Source: Gavia stellata
Lineage: Eukaryota > Chordata > Aves > Gaviiformes > Gaviidae
DNA length: 64,000 nt
Direction: 5' to 3'
Assembly (NCBI RefSeq): GCF_030936135.1
Contig: NC_082597.1
Span: 80,458,495 to 80,522,494 of the forward strand
Below are positions 24,897-39,800 of the stretch, in pieces; the stretch's first letter is position 1; every line of letters begins with the position of its first letter. The translations under genes were made by a program, and so were the position numbers. Below the pieces are notes generated by a model. It had not been told where the DNA came from. It worked only from the letters and a program-made list of their open reading frames with translations, and made no database searches.

Positions 24897-27800
24897 GTAA
24901 GGGGCTGCGGGGCCCAGCCCGGGGGCTGGGGCCGGTTTGGAGCCGAGGGCTGCCGGTGAGGCGGTGGGTGGGTGCAGGGAGCCCGGGTAGCGCTCCTGCG
25001 CCTGAGCCCGACGGCTTCGAGCTCCAAGCGGTGTGCAGGTGTGTGATGTAAACCCCCACAAAGCCTCGTAACCCTTAATAGATGAGGAACTGCGAGTGCT
25101 GTGAGTGCTCCTGCTAAAGGCTTCTGAAGTAAACGTCTCTGAGATCTCTTGAAGGCCTCTGGTCGCTGCCCGTAGGAAGGAGGGGTTGTCTCCGTCGCTC
25201 TCCTCGCTTGTCGCCTGCAATGGAACACAGTGCTTGGACGCTGCTTCTGGCTTTTCCTTAAAGCTCCAGGCATGGGCCAGAGGCTGGATACAGACCAGTG
25301 GTCTGATCTGGTGCGGTGGATCCTGTTCCTAGAGCACCCTGAACTTCTTACATAAATAGCAACTATGGAAAAATGGTAAGCTATTAGGGTAGGAGCTTGG
25401 GTTGCAACCTGGCGATGAGTGCTGGTGCTTCGATTTTTCCTGCGTCTTCTTATGAGAACAGCACAGTGGCATCCCTAAAGGTACGGGTCTTCCATTTAAG
25501 CAGAGCGAAACATCAGAAGATGCGTGAGGAATGCCTCCTCCGCCTGCTTGCACCGGCGTGCCCCTAAAGCAGGAGCTACGGGGCCCGTCTGGGGACTGAG
25601 AAAATAACTGCTGCGTCCACTCAGTTCAGCGTTTCGCAAGTGAATCTCCCAGATGAGTTTGGGTATGTCAGCTCAGGAGAGGGGTGGTTATGGTATTATC
25701 CTGGGTTTTGTGCTGGAGATAGCTTAAGTCCCCAGGAGTGCGCCAGGTGAAACCACACTTGAGGTAGACTGTGAGGCAGCCGTCTTCTGACTCCTAATAA
25801 ATCCTGAGCTTGGCTTGAGTAGTAAAACTGGTGATGTGGTAGTGACAGGCCTGTGGTACCTTGTCTGTTCTCAAGCCGCCTGGTTTTCTTCCCACTTGAA
25901 TTTTACTAAAACAAAATCGCACTGCCTGTGCTCATCTGCCTTAATTCAAAGGGGAAAAAAAATATTTGATGTGATTTCTTAGGGAATGAATCTAAGAAAC
26001 TTACAAGCGATCAATAATTTGGCAATACAGAATTGCTTTATGATGCAGCAACACGATCCATAGAATGGGTCGTAAGTATATGTAAGGTTTATGATGATTT
26101 GCCGAAATAACATATATACTATTTGGTTTTATTGAGGCCTTGTCTGAAAGCTGCAAAGGAGCGTGGCGGGAGTCTGCGTCGCTGAAGTCAACAAAATGCT
26201 TGCAACTGTGAGAACTGCCTGAAAGTTTATGTAATCAGGGCAGTAGTCTAGAAGATCCAGAAGATTTAATTCTGGATGCATATGTAGCTCATGAGTATTA
26301 GCTGATTTTTATTTCTTTTAGTGTTAAGAAGACTTCATTCCTCCTGTATCACAATTAACTTGTATGTAACAGATAACTTCAAAATTTTTCATTTAAAAAA
26401 TAATTTTTGATCTGTTGTTGTGTTTTGTGAAGTCCTGATGATCTACTTTTTCTGAAGCATTTTTGGATGCATTTACAAAATAAAATAAATTTTCTCATCA
26501 AGTCAGGAAGACAGGTCTTTGCTCCTTTTTTCCTTAGAAAAATTGATGTTGAGCGAAGAAAAAAAAAAAGCAGAGTGGAATATTTACTCTTCCTCTATTC
26601 AGTCTCAAGTACAGTTTCCTAGTATGATGTTTTTATTTAATACTTATCACTGGGATACTTGCGAGGACAGTGGCATTGAAAAGGGTCCTGCCCAGAACTA
26701 CTGGGTGTGCCCGTATCTAAGGAAAACTTTGAGAATCTTTGTTACCTCAGCAGGTTTTTTATTAGTTAATAACCTTGGGTGGTACCTGATTCTCATATCT
26801 TCTACTGAAAATAGCCGATACTCATCAGTAAATGCCTGTTGCTCTGAAAGGCTTCACTGTAGTTGTTTTGAAGGGCTGCGGTTCCTTTCAGAACAAGTTC
26901 ATGAGGCTGCAGATTGCTCAAAGTGTCTGATGGCTCCATTCAAGAGTTCCAATTTCTCTTAGGGGGAACTTGTCCTTTTTCACGTTGCTGTGTCACGATG
27001 AGGCAAGCACTATTTATACTTCATTTTAGAGCCAGTGTGGTCTTAACAGCTTGAGCTAGTGTGTCCTTGAAATCTTCTGAAAGTTCCACTGAGTCATGTT
27101 TTCCTCCTTATTGAGAGGGTTGGCCTGTGTGATCGAAGAGTCTTATCTGTGAATTGGGCAAGTGTGGTGGTGAAAGGAATCTTCCTGTGAAAACTGAGAT
27201 AACTAAAGTACATTAGTAGTGAAGTAACCGTTCTATAGCAGCATCCACCCAAGTTCAGCGTTTTCCTTCATCTATGTGACATAAAGAATTTAGAATTGGG
27301 CTTGTAGGCTGTAATGCATGAAGAATTAGGGAAAACATTATAATTTAGCCGTACCTGGTTTAAGAGAGCCATCGAAAAATGATTTGTCTTAACGTATTCC
27401 TTAAAATGGGAAGGAAATAGTAAGAAATAAAGGGAGAGGTAAAATATCTGAACTTCAGATCTAGAAAAGTTTCATGCTCCAGTTTTAAAGGATGTTCTTA
27501 AATTATACACACAAAAAACCCCAACCAAACCCAACATATGACCTTCTCTTCTTCCTCCTATAGAGCTGCTCTGAAACTAGGGCTTGCTCAGATATTGGTC
27601 TCACTTGTTACTGTGGTTTGAGCTGTTGGTTGTGTAAGGGAAAGAGTTTAGTGGTGCAGCTGTTCCTTGGCGATTAATTTCTGTTAAAATAACACTTATG
27701 TATCTCTGAAGTATTTAGACACAGGAAAAAAGGAGAAATTCTGTCACTGTGATTTCAGCCTTTATAGGTGAAATTACTTGGTTAGTTTACAAGACTACAT

Positions 27801-30800
27801 ATAACTTCCTATGTATTTATTATATACATTGAGAAGCAGCGGGTTTGTATTACCGTAAGAAGTATTTTTCACGTTTGTGTTAGTTGATAAATAACTCTTG
27901 TTGGTAACTGTTAAAATACAGTTCTACATAGCTAACTGCAAGCTTTTGTATTAATTATAGAAGTTTTTATAGGGTATACTTATGTGAGTAATTCTCAGTT
28001 TATGGGTGGAAATGAGAAACACAAAAAATCCTTAACATCAGATCACTTTTTTGTATTCCAGTAAAATTAAAACCAAGCAAACAAAACCCAAACCAACAAT
28101 AAAGTTTGGGGTTGCCCACTTTTATTACAAATATTCTTGTCCTGTAAGGAAAAGATAGCTTTAGTTTTCAAAAAGTTTAGATGAAATGTATTTGTCTTCA
28201 AACATATGCTTAACTGAGCCAAAACATGAATGAGTAGATTGAGTTTTAAGAAAAAGTGCATTTTGGAGACAAATGTTATATTTAAAATGGTATTTTTAAA
28301 TTTAAATAGGGATTTAAAAAAATGTATAGTGCATCATTCTTAATCAGTGGAATGTAGGAATTGATTACTTTTTTGAATGGGACTGAAAATTTAGTGAAAT
28401 GCACCCAACAGCTTTATAAAACGCTTTGCTAGTTCAAGGCAGCTACTTATATATGTTGAATATACAAAGGAAGGTGAAGAAGCAGGCTTAGGAAAACTTT
28501 TTGTTATCCAGTTGTGGTGACAATAAAACAGTCTACTCTTCAGATCTTTTTTTAAGAGAGTAGATGTCAATCTCTTGCAGTTGTTTCAATTCCAGGTTAG
28601 TTTCTTAACTTTGAACAGGCTGGTTCTTGGTTGTTGGCTTGCTTTTGCTTGTAAATAAATTGCTGCATCCTCTATAATGAAGAAGTAAATTCCTTTATAC
28701 CTGTGAAAGAGGCTGTGGCTGTTGAAAGTGGGTCTCCAGCTCAGATTGTTTGCTTTCCATCAGGCTGGTCCCAGGGCTTTGGGCAAGGACGTTGGTCTTG
28801 AGGTCTGACTATTTCTAAACTTCCACAAACTTGCAATGTGTGAAGTGAAAGAGAAGCTTTTAGATAGGTAAGTTCGGAGTGTTTTCAGGTGTTAACTGAG
28901 TTTGAGAAAGCAAAGCCTCAGATATAAATGCCCCATATGAACAGTCTACGTATGGATCGAGCAGCTGTCGATGTCTTGCTCTGGTGTTCATACAGCCTTT
29001 TCGTTTTGGAGGAGCATTTGGTGATAAGGCAGGGAAAGGCCACAGCAAAATGCTGCACGTGAGGACTTGCGCTGCTTTCCCCACTGCCTAGCTTTGAAAC
29101 ATCAAATACCTGGTCATGTGTGAGCCCGAGGGGAATTTTACTGTAAGTCATAATGACATGGATGCAGACATCCCTTGGAGGGAGTGTGGGATCAAGTCAG
29201 ATGTGAAATCTTGTGCTTAAAATAGAGGGCTTGATGGGTCTTCATTCATGAGATGTCTTCTAGCACGTCCCTGCCTGTGACCCTCGCTGTTGTGGGCGAC
29301 TGGGATCACAAAGAGGGGGGCGATCTCCCAGGCGATCCTGGAATCAACTCTGAGGAATGCTCAGGGACTGAGAGCTAGTGTGGACGGCGAAGCACAGGAT
29401 CTCTTTTCATAATAACCTCAGTTGTTAAGGAGGTGGGTTACTATGTTTTCATCCTTCAGGACTTTTTCAGAGTATACAGGTTTGCAAAGTACTGGAGACT
29501 TTTTCCATCCCCGATCATGTCTGAATGTGTTCTCATTGCTGCTTGCTTGGAAATACAAAACCTAAATAGCTTTGGTTATAATTTGAGATGGGCAATTTCA
29601 AACCATCAAATGTTTTAACAAGTCTCTGCTCAGCATCACTCAGATGGCATGTCCGCTTTCTCACATTTGCAATGGGTAAGTAAAATGGATGAGCTTAAAC
29701 CCCATAGAAGAGTTTTATTTCATGTTTGCAGGGGCCTAAGAGGATATATGTAGTATAGCGTTAGTTGAAATAGGCAACAAGAATGGTCAAGCTCCAACAG
29801 AGAGAGGTTTAAGGAAGTGCCCGGGCTCTGTTAGTATAAACTGGGAGAAAGCGTATGGATGCACTTCCACACGTGAGGCTGTCAGTCCTTCCTGGGGGGA
29901 CGAGGAGGACTGTCCCCTGTTGAGCAGTAAGGTGGCATCTGGCTGATTGCTGCAGGGTCTAAGTAGCGATTCCTACCCTGAACCTTAATGACTGAACCCG
30001 TCTTGATTTGTGGACACCTCCATAACACTTTATGAAAACTTGGTATTTATTCCTACCTTATACTTTTTAAAAGATAGACATTTCAGCAAAGACAGCTCTC
30101 TTTACACTTCTGTGCTAAAGATTTCCTTCTTAGTACATTAATCACTTTGTATGATTAGACTTTTAGGATTAATGTCTATTGACATACCTGCTTAAGACTT
30201 AAAGTGTTTGCTCACGAAATAATATCTTACCTTTTTGGATCATTATCGGATGCATTTTGTCTGCTGGTGAAAGTTACCTAAATAACCTATGTAAAGCACA
30301 TAAAATGTCATGCAATGGAAGAATAACCAGCGTATTTTCTAGCTCAGTTATATACTGCTACTGTGAATGGTATGCTGTGACTTAGCAGATCAGATAACTT
30401 CATCTTTATTACGAGACTTGTGACTAAGTTAATTTGATTACTGATTTTGAGAAAATGTTTGTGAGCATGAACAGATTTCTTCCTCCTCTATTGTAATGAA
30501 TGCAGTGCTTAGGTTTTATTTCCTGCTAATCATTTTTATAGTTTTATATAAATTCTGTAGATGATCATCAGCTCCATGCTAAGTTAAAATTCTGCAGACC
30601 TATACCTTCAGCCACTAGTGCAACCAAGAGTCTGCTTAAGATGATTCCTTGAGCTGGATCTCCAGCACTGGTTGATGGAGCACTTAAGAGCTACTTGTTT
30701 ATCTGTGAATGAACTGAGAGCTGCTGGAAGATGCTGAACTGGTCAAAGTGATCAGCGTTGCTGATCAGTAGTGCTGAACAGTGCTTCAGATAGTGCTGTT

Positions 30801-33800
30801 TTAATCTGCCAAATTGTTCAAGACCTGCAGATGTCACGGTGAGGCCAACTTTATCGCAATCTTCTATCCGAGTAGCTCAGTTCATCGGGGGGTGTGAATG
30901 TTAGTGGCCATATTATGTTTGTAAATCCTTCCAAAGGAGGACCTCTCCATCACGCAATCTGCCAGTGCTTCTGTAGAGATCTGCCGAATCCCTCTAATAA
31001 AAAAAAAAAATCCAGAAATCTAAAGGTTTTTTCTATATCAGGGCAAGTAATTGCAGCTATTTCCAATTCCAAGTCAAATAATTGTGTACCTGAACACTGA
31101 TGCCGAGCAAGAATGATGTTACAATGTAAGTACTGTATTAAAAAGGGAGGGACTTAATTAGGATATTAGGAAAATTTAATGCATTAAAAGATATTAAGAA
31201 AAATTTCTTTACTGAGGGAGTGGTGAGACACTGGAATAAGCTGCCCAGGGAAGTGGTGGAGTCCCCATCACTGGAGGTGTTCGAGGAATGTGTGGATGTG
31301 GCACTGCGGGACATGGTTTAATGGGCATGGTGGGGTTAGTTGATGGTTGGACTTGATGATCTTACAGGTCTTTTCCAACCTTAGTGATTCTGTGATTCTG
31401 TAATATTGTTCTGAGTCTTGATTACATATGACTCCCTGAAAAGAAACCAAATCCTTACTGCTGAATGCTAATAGATCCTATCCCCTTATAAGCTCCCGGG
31501 GAATACAAAGGGAATAAAAAATGTTTGCTTGCTTGTTTTTTCTTGGTCTGGTGTCATGTTCAACATCAACTAGCGCTTCTGCTTTGTCTTCTTTCTGTCA
31601 CATCAGCATAGCAACTGAGTAGGCAAACATGAGTAGAAGCCAGGGAGATACGGTAATGTGGGATGGTGGTAAAGGATTTGTCAGGCCTTTTTTTCCCCAG
31701 CTGGGTTGCTTAAGGTTACAGCAGGAGCCTCTAAATATTGGTGAGGAAAAACCGTTAAGGATGCAGGATTTGATTAAATCGCTTATCAAGCTAGCTGTGC
31801 AGGGTGATGCCTAATTGTATGATAAACTCCAGTTCAGGATCCACAAAGACAGTATGAGTCTTTTGGGATGGTGTGAAGGCAGATTATTAGGGTCTTGCTG
31901 CTTAAAGTCAGAGTTGAAAGGGAAGGAAGCTTTTCATTATTTCTATAGTCCTGGTGGTTAGAGCATTGGCAAGCAACAACCCAAGAGGTACAAGCCTTTT
32001 TCCTCCCGTAAGAGAGCTTGTGCGCAGGGCTGCTGCAGTGGTAAAAGATCTTGGGGGAGAGAGCAATTAGTACGCCTGTCTGTAGAAAGCTCTCTAGAGT
32101 GACTAAAGGGGAAGCAGTTAATTGATAACAGTGGATCCAGGATGCTGTTGCAATATGCCAAGCAGTCTACACCGGTGTCTAATTGCCTTGCAAACTACAA
32201 AGTGCCTTTAATTGTTTTATGTCCACGTCTCTAGATCTGTCCATAAAAACATGCCTTTAAATTCAAGTTTGCACGAGCTCACTTGGTATCTTATTGGTGT
32301 TAATGATCCACTCTCCCTTGCCCTTTGTATGCTTTCTGTATTGATATGACCCCTCCCTTGAAAAAGGTATCAGCTACATATAAGCATACACAAAATGCTT
32401 TAAAATAACAGGTCCTTAGAAAGAAATTACTTTAAGAGATTGTGGTGTTGGATGGATTTAACCGCTGTGAAGCTGTGCTGTTTGCAAGTGCTTTTCAGTG
32501 CAGGTGCCTGCCCAACACGCTGCCTGTGGAAAGGTTGAGTGCTATTTCCAAGTAGTTTTAGCTTGTTGGTTGTGAGAAAAAGCGTGGTAGCAACTAGTCA
32601 CCTGCCTGACGTTCTGGTGGAAGGGCACGACCGTGACATGCACAGGACTAAGACTCAAGTTATTATTTTGTTCATGCAGCAGTATGAGGTGGGACTCCAA
32701 GCTCGAGTGCTAGCCCACTCTTCTAGAGGGTCAGAGCTCAAAGAGTGGCAAAGGTTTTTTAAAGAGAGCTGGAGTGTATGTCTCTACAAGACCTTATCTA
32801 GCTCTTGAATTCAAAGGTTTACTTTAAACTACCTTGCGTTGGCACAGAAAAACCTCAGGTGCTAAAAGTCTTTGAGAACTGAAGTACTTCGGCTGTAGTG
32901 TAGAACGTAATATCCAGAGATCTTTCAAGTGCAAGTAATAATAGATAGCAAATTGTGAGTGCTTGTGGGAAGACTGTGTAGTTCTAACTCCTACTGAGCT
33001 GGGAGTATAAGTCATACCACGCAGAAATGAGTCTGGTTCCACGCGAGGACAGAGCCGCGCTTGTCGTGCCTGAAAGGGGACAGTCGCTTTCCTTTCTTCA
33101 GAGCTTCCTTCCCCCTTGGCGATGGCTGGTTTAGTTTTATACTATTTTGGTGATTATAGTGTCTGAACTAGAAGATCTTAAGGAGAGCACCTTGGTGGAG
33201 TGAATGAGTTATTCAAACTGTATTCAGCAGTTCAAATGTAAAAGAGATTGATTTTTTTTTTCTTTGCTTTTCTGAATGTACTATGTTTGTTTCATTATCA
33301 CTAGATGTCCATTAAGTACTTTCTGTTCCTCCATTTGCTTATGGTAGGCAGCTAGTCCTGAATAAATTAGGAGAGGCAATATAGAGAGGGTAGGATTATG
33401 TTGGCATGTGATTGTTGACTCAATTTCCAAAGAAAGAATAGGCTCAATTGTATAATCCTTTTTTTCTTCATTCTAGCACATCAGTTCACTGTGTTATTGT
33501 TTTTATTGCAGCTTGCTAAGTTTGTAGAACTAGCAACTTCTTTGAATGTCAAAGCTGACTTATTTTGTAGCATCACACAGTAAAAAGTGCCCTTTTTTTA
33601 TTATGAACTCTGATATTTTGAACACTACCTATTAGAAAAAGTACTGTCTATACACAGCATGGCGAAACACTAAGCCAGCAGTGAAATTCTTGTACGTAGG
33701 TGTGTGTTAGGTGTGTTTCTCCACACCCCCTTCATTCAAACAGTGTGGTCAGAATACAAATAAAGAGAAATCCTCGTTTCGGAGGCGAGGTGGGCTGGGT

Positions 33801-36800
33801 GGCTGATGTAATGCTTACAGGGCAATACTACCTGATGGCCAGTGTACTGAATTTCAGACCATATTTTAAGACTTTCATGTGCCATGCTCTCATGTTAAGA
33901 GTAAAATATTTGGGTGGGGAAGTGTAAACATTGAGGAAACTATTCCCTTCTTTTTTATTTGTAGCAAGAGAAGCTTTCTGACCTGTAAAAAAGGAGCCAC
34001 AAAGAAGAGGGGGAAATGACTGCAAAACCTGCAGTCTGTAGGAGAAGAAACTTGGGGCTTACAGTTCTGCAAGGGAAATCTATTCTAGGTGCTGCAAGAG
34101 TTGAACATTGGGATAGATTGCATTTTCCAGTATTGTTTTGAAGGTAAGAGTGGTTTGGTACAACTGGAACAGAGGCAGCAGAGGTAGGACTCAGTGTAAC
34201 TGAGTTCCCTGCTTAGTAAAAACCCTCCGCAGATTCCTTTGAAAGAAATCAGAACTGAGGAAGCTCAGATGGCTAGTGAGTATTTCTGACAAGTTTCATC
34301 TTTCGAGTAGGCGGAAACGATGGTCATTTTATTGCAGCAAACCTAAGTTTTGGATGATATTGATATAAATAAATATTTTTTCTTCCAAATTGAAGTGTTA
34401 AACTCCATAGTACTTGCCAACTCTAGAAACACTATATCAGGGCAGGAGTTGTTGGTAATAATAAAACAGTTTTGCTATGAATTTGACGGATTGTCTCTGT
34501 CTCCTCGGTGTCCCAGATATCCTCCCAGATATCTGGAGTAGTGTGTCCTGTTTTAGGCTCCACAGAACAAGAGAGAAATGGAGCTACTGGAGGCCGTCCA
34601 GCAAAGGGCTGCTAAGATGATGGAGCACCTCTCCTGTGAGGACAGGCTGAGCGGGCTGGGACCATCTAGCCTGGAGAAGAGAAGGCTCAGGGGACCTCAT
34701 CAGTGTGTACAAATACCTGAAGGGGAGGGCGTAAAGAGGACTGAGCCAGGCTCTCTTCAGTGCCAGAACCAGAGGCAGTGGACACAAACTGAAACACAGG
34801 AGGGTCCCTCTGAACATCAGGGAACGTTTTTTTTACTGTGAGGGTGATCGAGCACTGGCACAGCTTGCCCAGAGAAGTGGTGGAGTCTCCCTCCTTGGAG
34901 ATACTCAAAAGCTGTCTGGACATAGTCCTGGACAACCAGCTGTAGGTGGCCCTGCTTGAGCAGGGGGGTTGGACCAGATGACTTCCAGAGGTCCCTGCCA
35001 ACCTCAACTGTTCTGTGATGCTGTTCCTCCAAATCAGATTAGTAACATTTACAATCGGACTGCTTAAGCACTGACTTCAATATGGAGTCATATCCCTCCC
35101 TTTTGTTTTTGATGCTGTCACTGAAAACTTCATACATCAGCCCCCTAAACAATCTACGTCTTTCCTCTGTTGCTCAGATTCAGTGAAAGTATATGCAAAA
35201 TTTTTTGCTTAAGACACCTAGTAGGTGCAATGACATGGTTCCAGCACTCGCTCTGCAGAACAGGATCTTTCATGTACCCTTCCTTTCCAGGTGGTTGGAG
35301 GCAAGGTAAAGAAACCAGGCAAGCGAGGCCGTAAACCAGCCAAAATAGACTTGAAGGCAAAGCTTGAAAGAAGTCGTCAGAGTGCAAGAGAGTGCAGAGC
35401 CAGGAAGAAGCTGAGGTACCAGTACCTGGAAGAGCTGGTTTCAAGCAGAGAGCGAGCCATCTGCGCTCTTAGAGAAGAGCTTGAAATGGTGAGAAACTAT
35501 CATTTAACCTAACCCTCAGTATTATTTGGGACCTGCCCTTGTGGACATTTGTTCTTGAAATTACTGTGACTGAGAGTGGGATTTGGCTAGCCATAAGGTA
35601 TCAAAACATCAGTAACAGATGTGCTCAGCTGTTTGCCTACTTCGCGTGTTGAATATGAACCCCTTGTCGCAAGTTGTCTGCTGGTTTTGAACTGCAAGTA
35701 AGCAAAGAAAGTGCCATTGCTGATGAGTCTGTTGTATTTGAAATGTTTGTTTTGGAAAACCTCTGACAGGTAGAAAGAGGTAGAGGGTGGAAAGAGATGT
35801 GTTAAAATCTCAAGGGGGACATACATCCTTGGTGTGTCATAGCTTCCCACAGACCTTTGTCTCTGTTGGGGAGGTTGATTCTTGCAGGATACTCTCTATG
35901 TAGATGGTTGCACAGATGTCCTGTGTTCCAGCAGGTATAAGATGGGTGTCTTGGCCAAATAAGCTGCATTAACCAAAGAGAATGTTTCATCTGGAAACAA
36001 ACTCAGCTCCTCAGTGATACTGAGATGCCATTGAAATCTCACTGGAGCTGAGGATATTATTTTGACCTTGCATTAGGTTTGTTTGAATAGGCAGGGCTAA
36101 TCACCACAAGTGAATAGGGGTAGGATTGGGTGGAAAGTCAGCCAACTGACCACAGGTTTTTCAGTGTGCTGCAGGGTTTGCCAATGACGAATTCAAGATG
36201 AGGGAACTAGGAATAAGGCACATGTGCTGTAACCGTGCCTTGTACAATCAGAAAGGACCTCTTAATAGTCAATCAGCCCCAGAGTCATGTGAAATATTTG
36301 TTTTTAATAGGCCATGAACTGGAACGGTATTCTGGCATGCCAGCAGCTAGAAAATGCACAAAGTGTTCCATGTTGTTTAATAATTACAGTATTGTGTCTA
36401 GTACTGCCACTGAGTAGCAGTTTATTGACTGAAACAGGATTTACTGAGGCCAGGTATGCAACCATGGACACGTGCTTAGCTCATTAGTGCTCTGCAGTTC
36501 TCTAAGAGGCTTCAGCCCAGTAAATTCAAACCTTAAATGAATATACCGGAAGGGAAAGATTACAGTTCTGTTTTGTCTGCTAATGTGATCCTGGCAGTTT
36601 GCTAATGCCTATTGTGTTTGCATATTTCAGTACAAGCAGTGGTGCATGGCGATGGACCAAGGGAAAATCCCCTCTGAAATAAAAGCCCTGCTAACAGGAG
36701 AGGAGCAGGGCAAAGCACAGCAGAACTCAATCAAACTTGCCAAGGCTGGGAAGACAGAAGCAAACAGCAGCAATCCCTGTGAGTATCCAGCCTATGATTA

Positions 36801-39800
36801 ATTCCTATTTTGTTACATCTTTTGTGGCGTAGGAGGACGGCTGTGGTGTAGGAAGAAACATAAGGATGTGTTTCTGGGCACAAATAGTTGATTGAAGCGA
36901 AGAGCTTAGTGGGTGGTACAAAGACTCTGTGTAATGTTTACATGGACAACACAGAAATTACACTAGCTAGGAAGCTGGGCAGTTATTTTAAAGGAAGACT
37001 CAATCTTTGTGTTTCACCAAGGCCTGTGGAGACCTGTGAAGATCCGAGACCTTAATCTTTTACAGCATTCTCTGTTTTCCTAATGCAAGGTAAACAGAGC
37101 ACATAAAACATAATTTAATTTTAAAAACTCCGTCAAGAAAACATTATTCTAGCTGCAAGCACTCAAAAGTGAGAAATGCTGGACTTGGGATTTCCTGTGG
37201 AGTCTTCTTTCTGCCTCATTTGTGCTTGTCCAGGGAATGAAATAAGGTTCTTCTGGGGATTGAAAGGTGAAAAGATCATGTGATATAAAGTCACATTCCT
37301 GATAACGTACGTGCAAAGGAACAGAGTTAAGGTGTGGCACGGGCAGTTCTGTATCTCACATCTTCTAATTTTGAAATATTTCATGCTACAGGTTAAATTA
37401 CAGTTTACTGTCAATTTTTTGAAAAATATGAATTCCTAGCTTTATGTTTTTAAGAAACAACATGAAAACCACATTTGTAACTGTAACCATCTTCCCCCAT
37501 CGTGCATCATTCACAGGAGGCCAATGCAGAACCTTCCGCACTGCAGCAGAGATAGCATGGTAGCTAGCAGAAGAATGCTGTTGTCAGAGAAGTGGATGCA
37601 TCCCCGGGTGCAGGGGGAAGGATCCCAGTCCGCTGTCTTCTCTTTGCTCCTCCCCACATGAAACTCTTTGATTGTGGTGTTCCTAAGCCTGCGTGGAGTG
37701 GGGTTTTGGGGGTAATAGGTGTTTGTGTAAGTGGAGCCTTGTTCTTCCTTTCTCTACACCACCCTCCCCAAATACAGCTATGGCAGCTTTTGGGCATTCC
37801 CAATAAGAGATGGGGGCTGCTTTTGTGTCAGAGCCCAGAATTAGACTGGCTTTGTGGTCAGTAGTTACATGGTTGGTAACTGTTGTGGGAGTATGAGAGG
37901 TTCTGTGGAGAGAAAAAAGAAAAAAAAAAAGGCAAGAGGAGGATCTTGTAACAGCTTTGCTAAAGCCAAACGGAGTACTGTAGGTCAAGGAGAAGGAACT
38001 GGATCAAAAGCTTTCAGTCAGAAGGTTTATAGTAATGTAAATTGTAACCTAAATAAAGGTGTTGCTTTCAGCATCCTTTTATAATGCAGCATGTCTTTTA
38101 TGTTATTGGGACTCTTAAAGTGAGGTACTAGCTACATTCCCTGCTTCTGCTCATACTTCTTTCACAGGATGTGTTTCCCACCCCCCATGCTCCCGCTAAG
38201 ATAGTCAAAGCATGTCCCTCCACCTTGCTTCCAGCAGTGGAACAACTGCCATCTCCTCCCACCCATCGTGCCCTGCTATCTTTCTGTATCTACCTACACT
38301 TTGGGCCTTAGTATCTTTCTAGCCTGCAACTTAATATGAATTCTGCTGTGCTATCCTGGTTTCCCAGCCAAAGACAATGCCGAGAACTGGTAGCAAGGAA
38401 AACAAGTTGCATCAGTTTGGTTTTATGATAAGAGAGGTGATGGCAAAAGTCTTGTGGGCTGATTTACTCATCCAAGATGTTGACAGATAACCTGCTGCTT
38501 TCATTAGACAGCTCTTTCTCCTGTATATGCTTTTTGTGTGTATATGATGCAATGTGGAGAGTGGAGCTCTCGGGATTTTCAGTGGGGGTTTTGCTTGCTT
38601 ATTCTCTGTTTTGGTTGTGACAATGTCTTTCTCTGTATTTTATGAAATGCATGGAACATTTTTTAATCTTATGTTCTCTTCTTTGTTTCATAGAATAAAT
38701 GTTATAATGAATGACTTTGCTAGACTGAATGTTGCCTTCTTTTTATTGAACTAATTGGGTCTGTTTAGCATTATGTCAATTCAGGATTAGTCAAAAGCAC
38801 TGAAAATAATAAAGTGCCATATTTCAGTGTACAGCACAGTTGCTTTCAGAATTCCATTCTGAGCACTCATATACTAATCCTAAAGGCATGTTTTTAAATT
38901 TATTCTTTAGACCCTCCACACATGTACTTACTTAGCAATTGCTAGAAATGTTGCGTAGACATGGAAAACTATTATGAAAGGTTAAGTAACACTGAAGCAG
39001 AGATGGGGAGGATATGAAGGTGTGGTCCCCCCCCATATTTTAAGCTCTGAACTGCATTTTGTCCTGAAAGATAGAAACAAAGCCAACCCATAAGTTTGGG
39101 AATTTTTGTCTATGTTGAATGCTTGCCTGTCCTTTTTCTGGGTTCTCTGGAGGAAAAAAACTAGGCCAGATGTCCAGAACTATACTCTGTGAACCCTGCA
39201 GTTGGATTTTGTAACATGATCATGCCAGAAGTGTAATACATTATTTTTGGTTAGCATTAGACTTACACAGTCTAGTTTCAAATGTAAACCATGTATTGTA
39301 ATTAAACATATATTTCAAAGGTTATGTGTATAGTTAAGTGTCTTTCTGAATCGGGGATGTAGAAAACGTGCAGAGGAGTTACGGTATGCAAGACCAGAAC
39401 AGCCCCACTCTGCACGAGGTTATGTGACAAATGCAGTTCTGATCTCACCAGAAATACCCCATTTGCTCTCTTCCTTCCACTCTTTGTTTCACTTTCTGTG
39501 ATACCAAACAAGAAACTTCTCAGGAGTTAAGTTTTCTTTTATGGAGGAAGTGGGGAGTTGGAATTTCTCATTGTGATGAGCAATAGTTTTCATCTGTTCC
39601 TCATCACAGTGCCTCCTGCTTCCTGGCTTAGCCGGCAGTTGGCATTACAGGATTGTGTTTGGCAAGCCTGGGCCCCGCTCTGTGGCACAGGTAGTGGCAT
39701 CCATGTTCTAACAGGTTTTTTGTGCTTCGTGCAGATGGGACAGGAGGCATGTTACAGCCTACATCACCTTAAACTGTTTCCTTATTTGTCCTGCAGGCCA

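Larger units (their letters stand above)
24280..25060 (+). promoter_or_regulatory. CREBL2: CREBL2 promoter CpG island
   Basis: A GC- and CpG-rich island spans the first coding exon of CREBL2. Upstream of the ATG it holds CCAAT boxes at 24547-24551 and 24630-24634, multiple GGGCGG Sp1-type boxes near 24701-24745, a YY1-like GATGGCGGC at 24748-24756, and three ZNF143/THAP11-type motifs listed separately. No TATA box is evident, which fits a broad housekeeping promoter. Transcription probably starts around 24,700-24,800 (inferred from the YY1 and Sp1 positions). The 257-codon minus-strand open frame across the island is a GC artefact. Confidence 0.8.
24897..35290 (+). other. CREBL2: CREBL2 intron 1
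   Basis: A 10,394-bp intron starting GTAAGG and ending TTTCCAG. It contains two CR1 fragments (listed separately) and short A-rich and CAAAC-rich tracts near 27.5 and 28.1 kb. Open frames inside it, including a 147-codon plus-strand one at 26519-26962, show no family resemblance and are not called as genes. Confidence 0.85.

Noticed and set aside
24500-25273. 257-codon minus-strand open frame across the CREBL2 CpG island
   Set aside because: The open frame follows from high GC content. It overlaps the promoter and first exon of CREBL2 and has no recognisable domain; composition is Pro/Ala/Arg-rich as expected for a GC artefact.
26519-26962. 147-codon plus-strand frame within CREBL2 intron 1
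   Set aside because: No domain or family similarity, AT-rich codon use like the intron around it and no supporting splice or promoter context.
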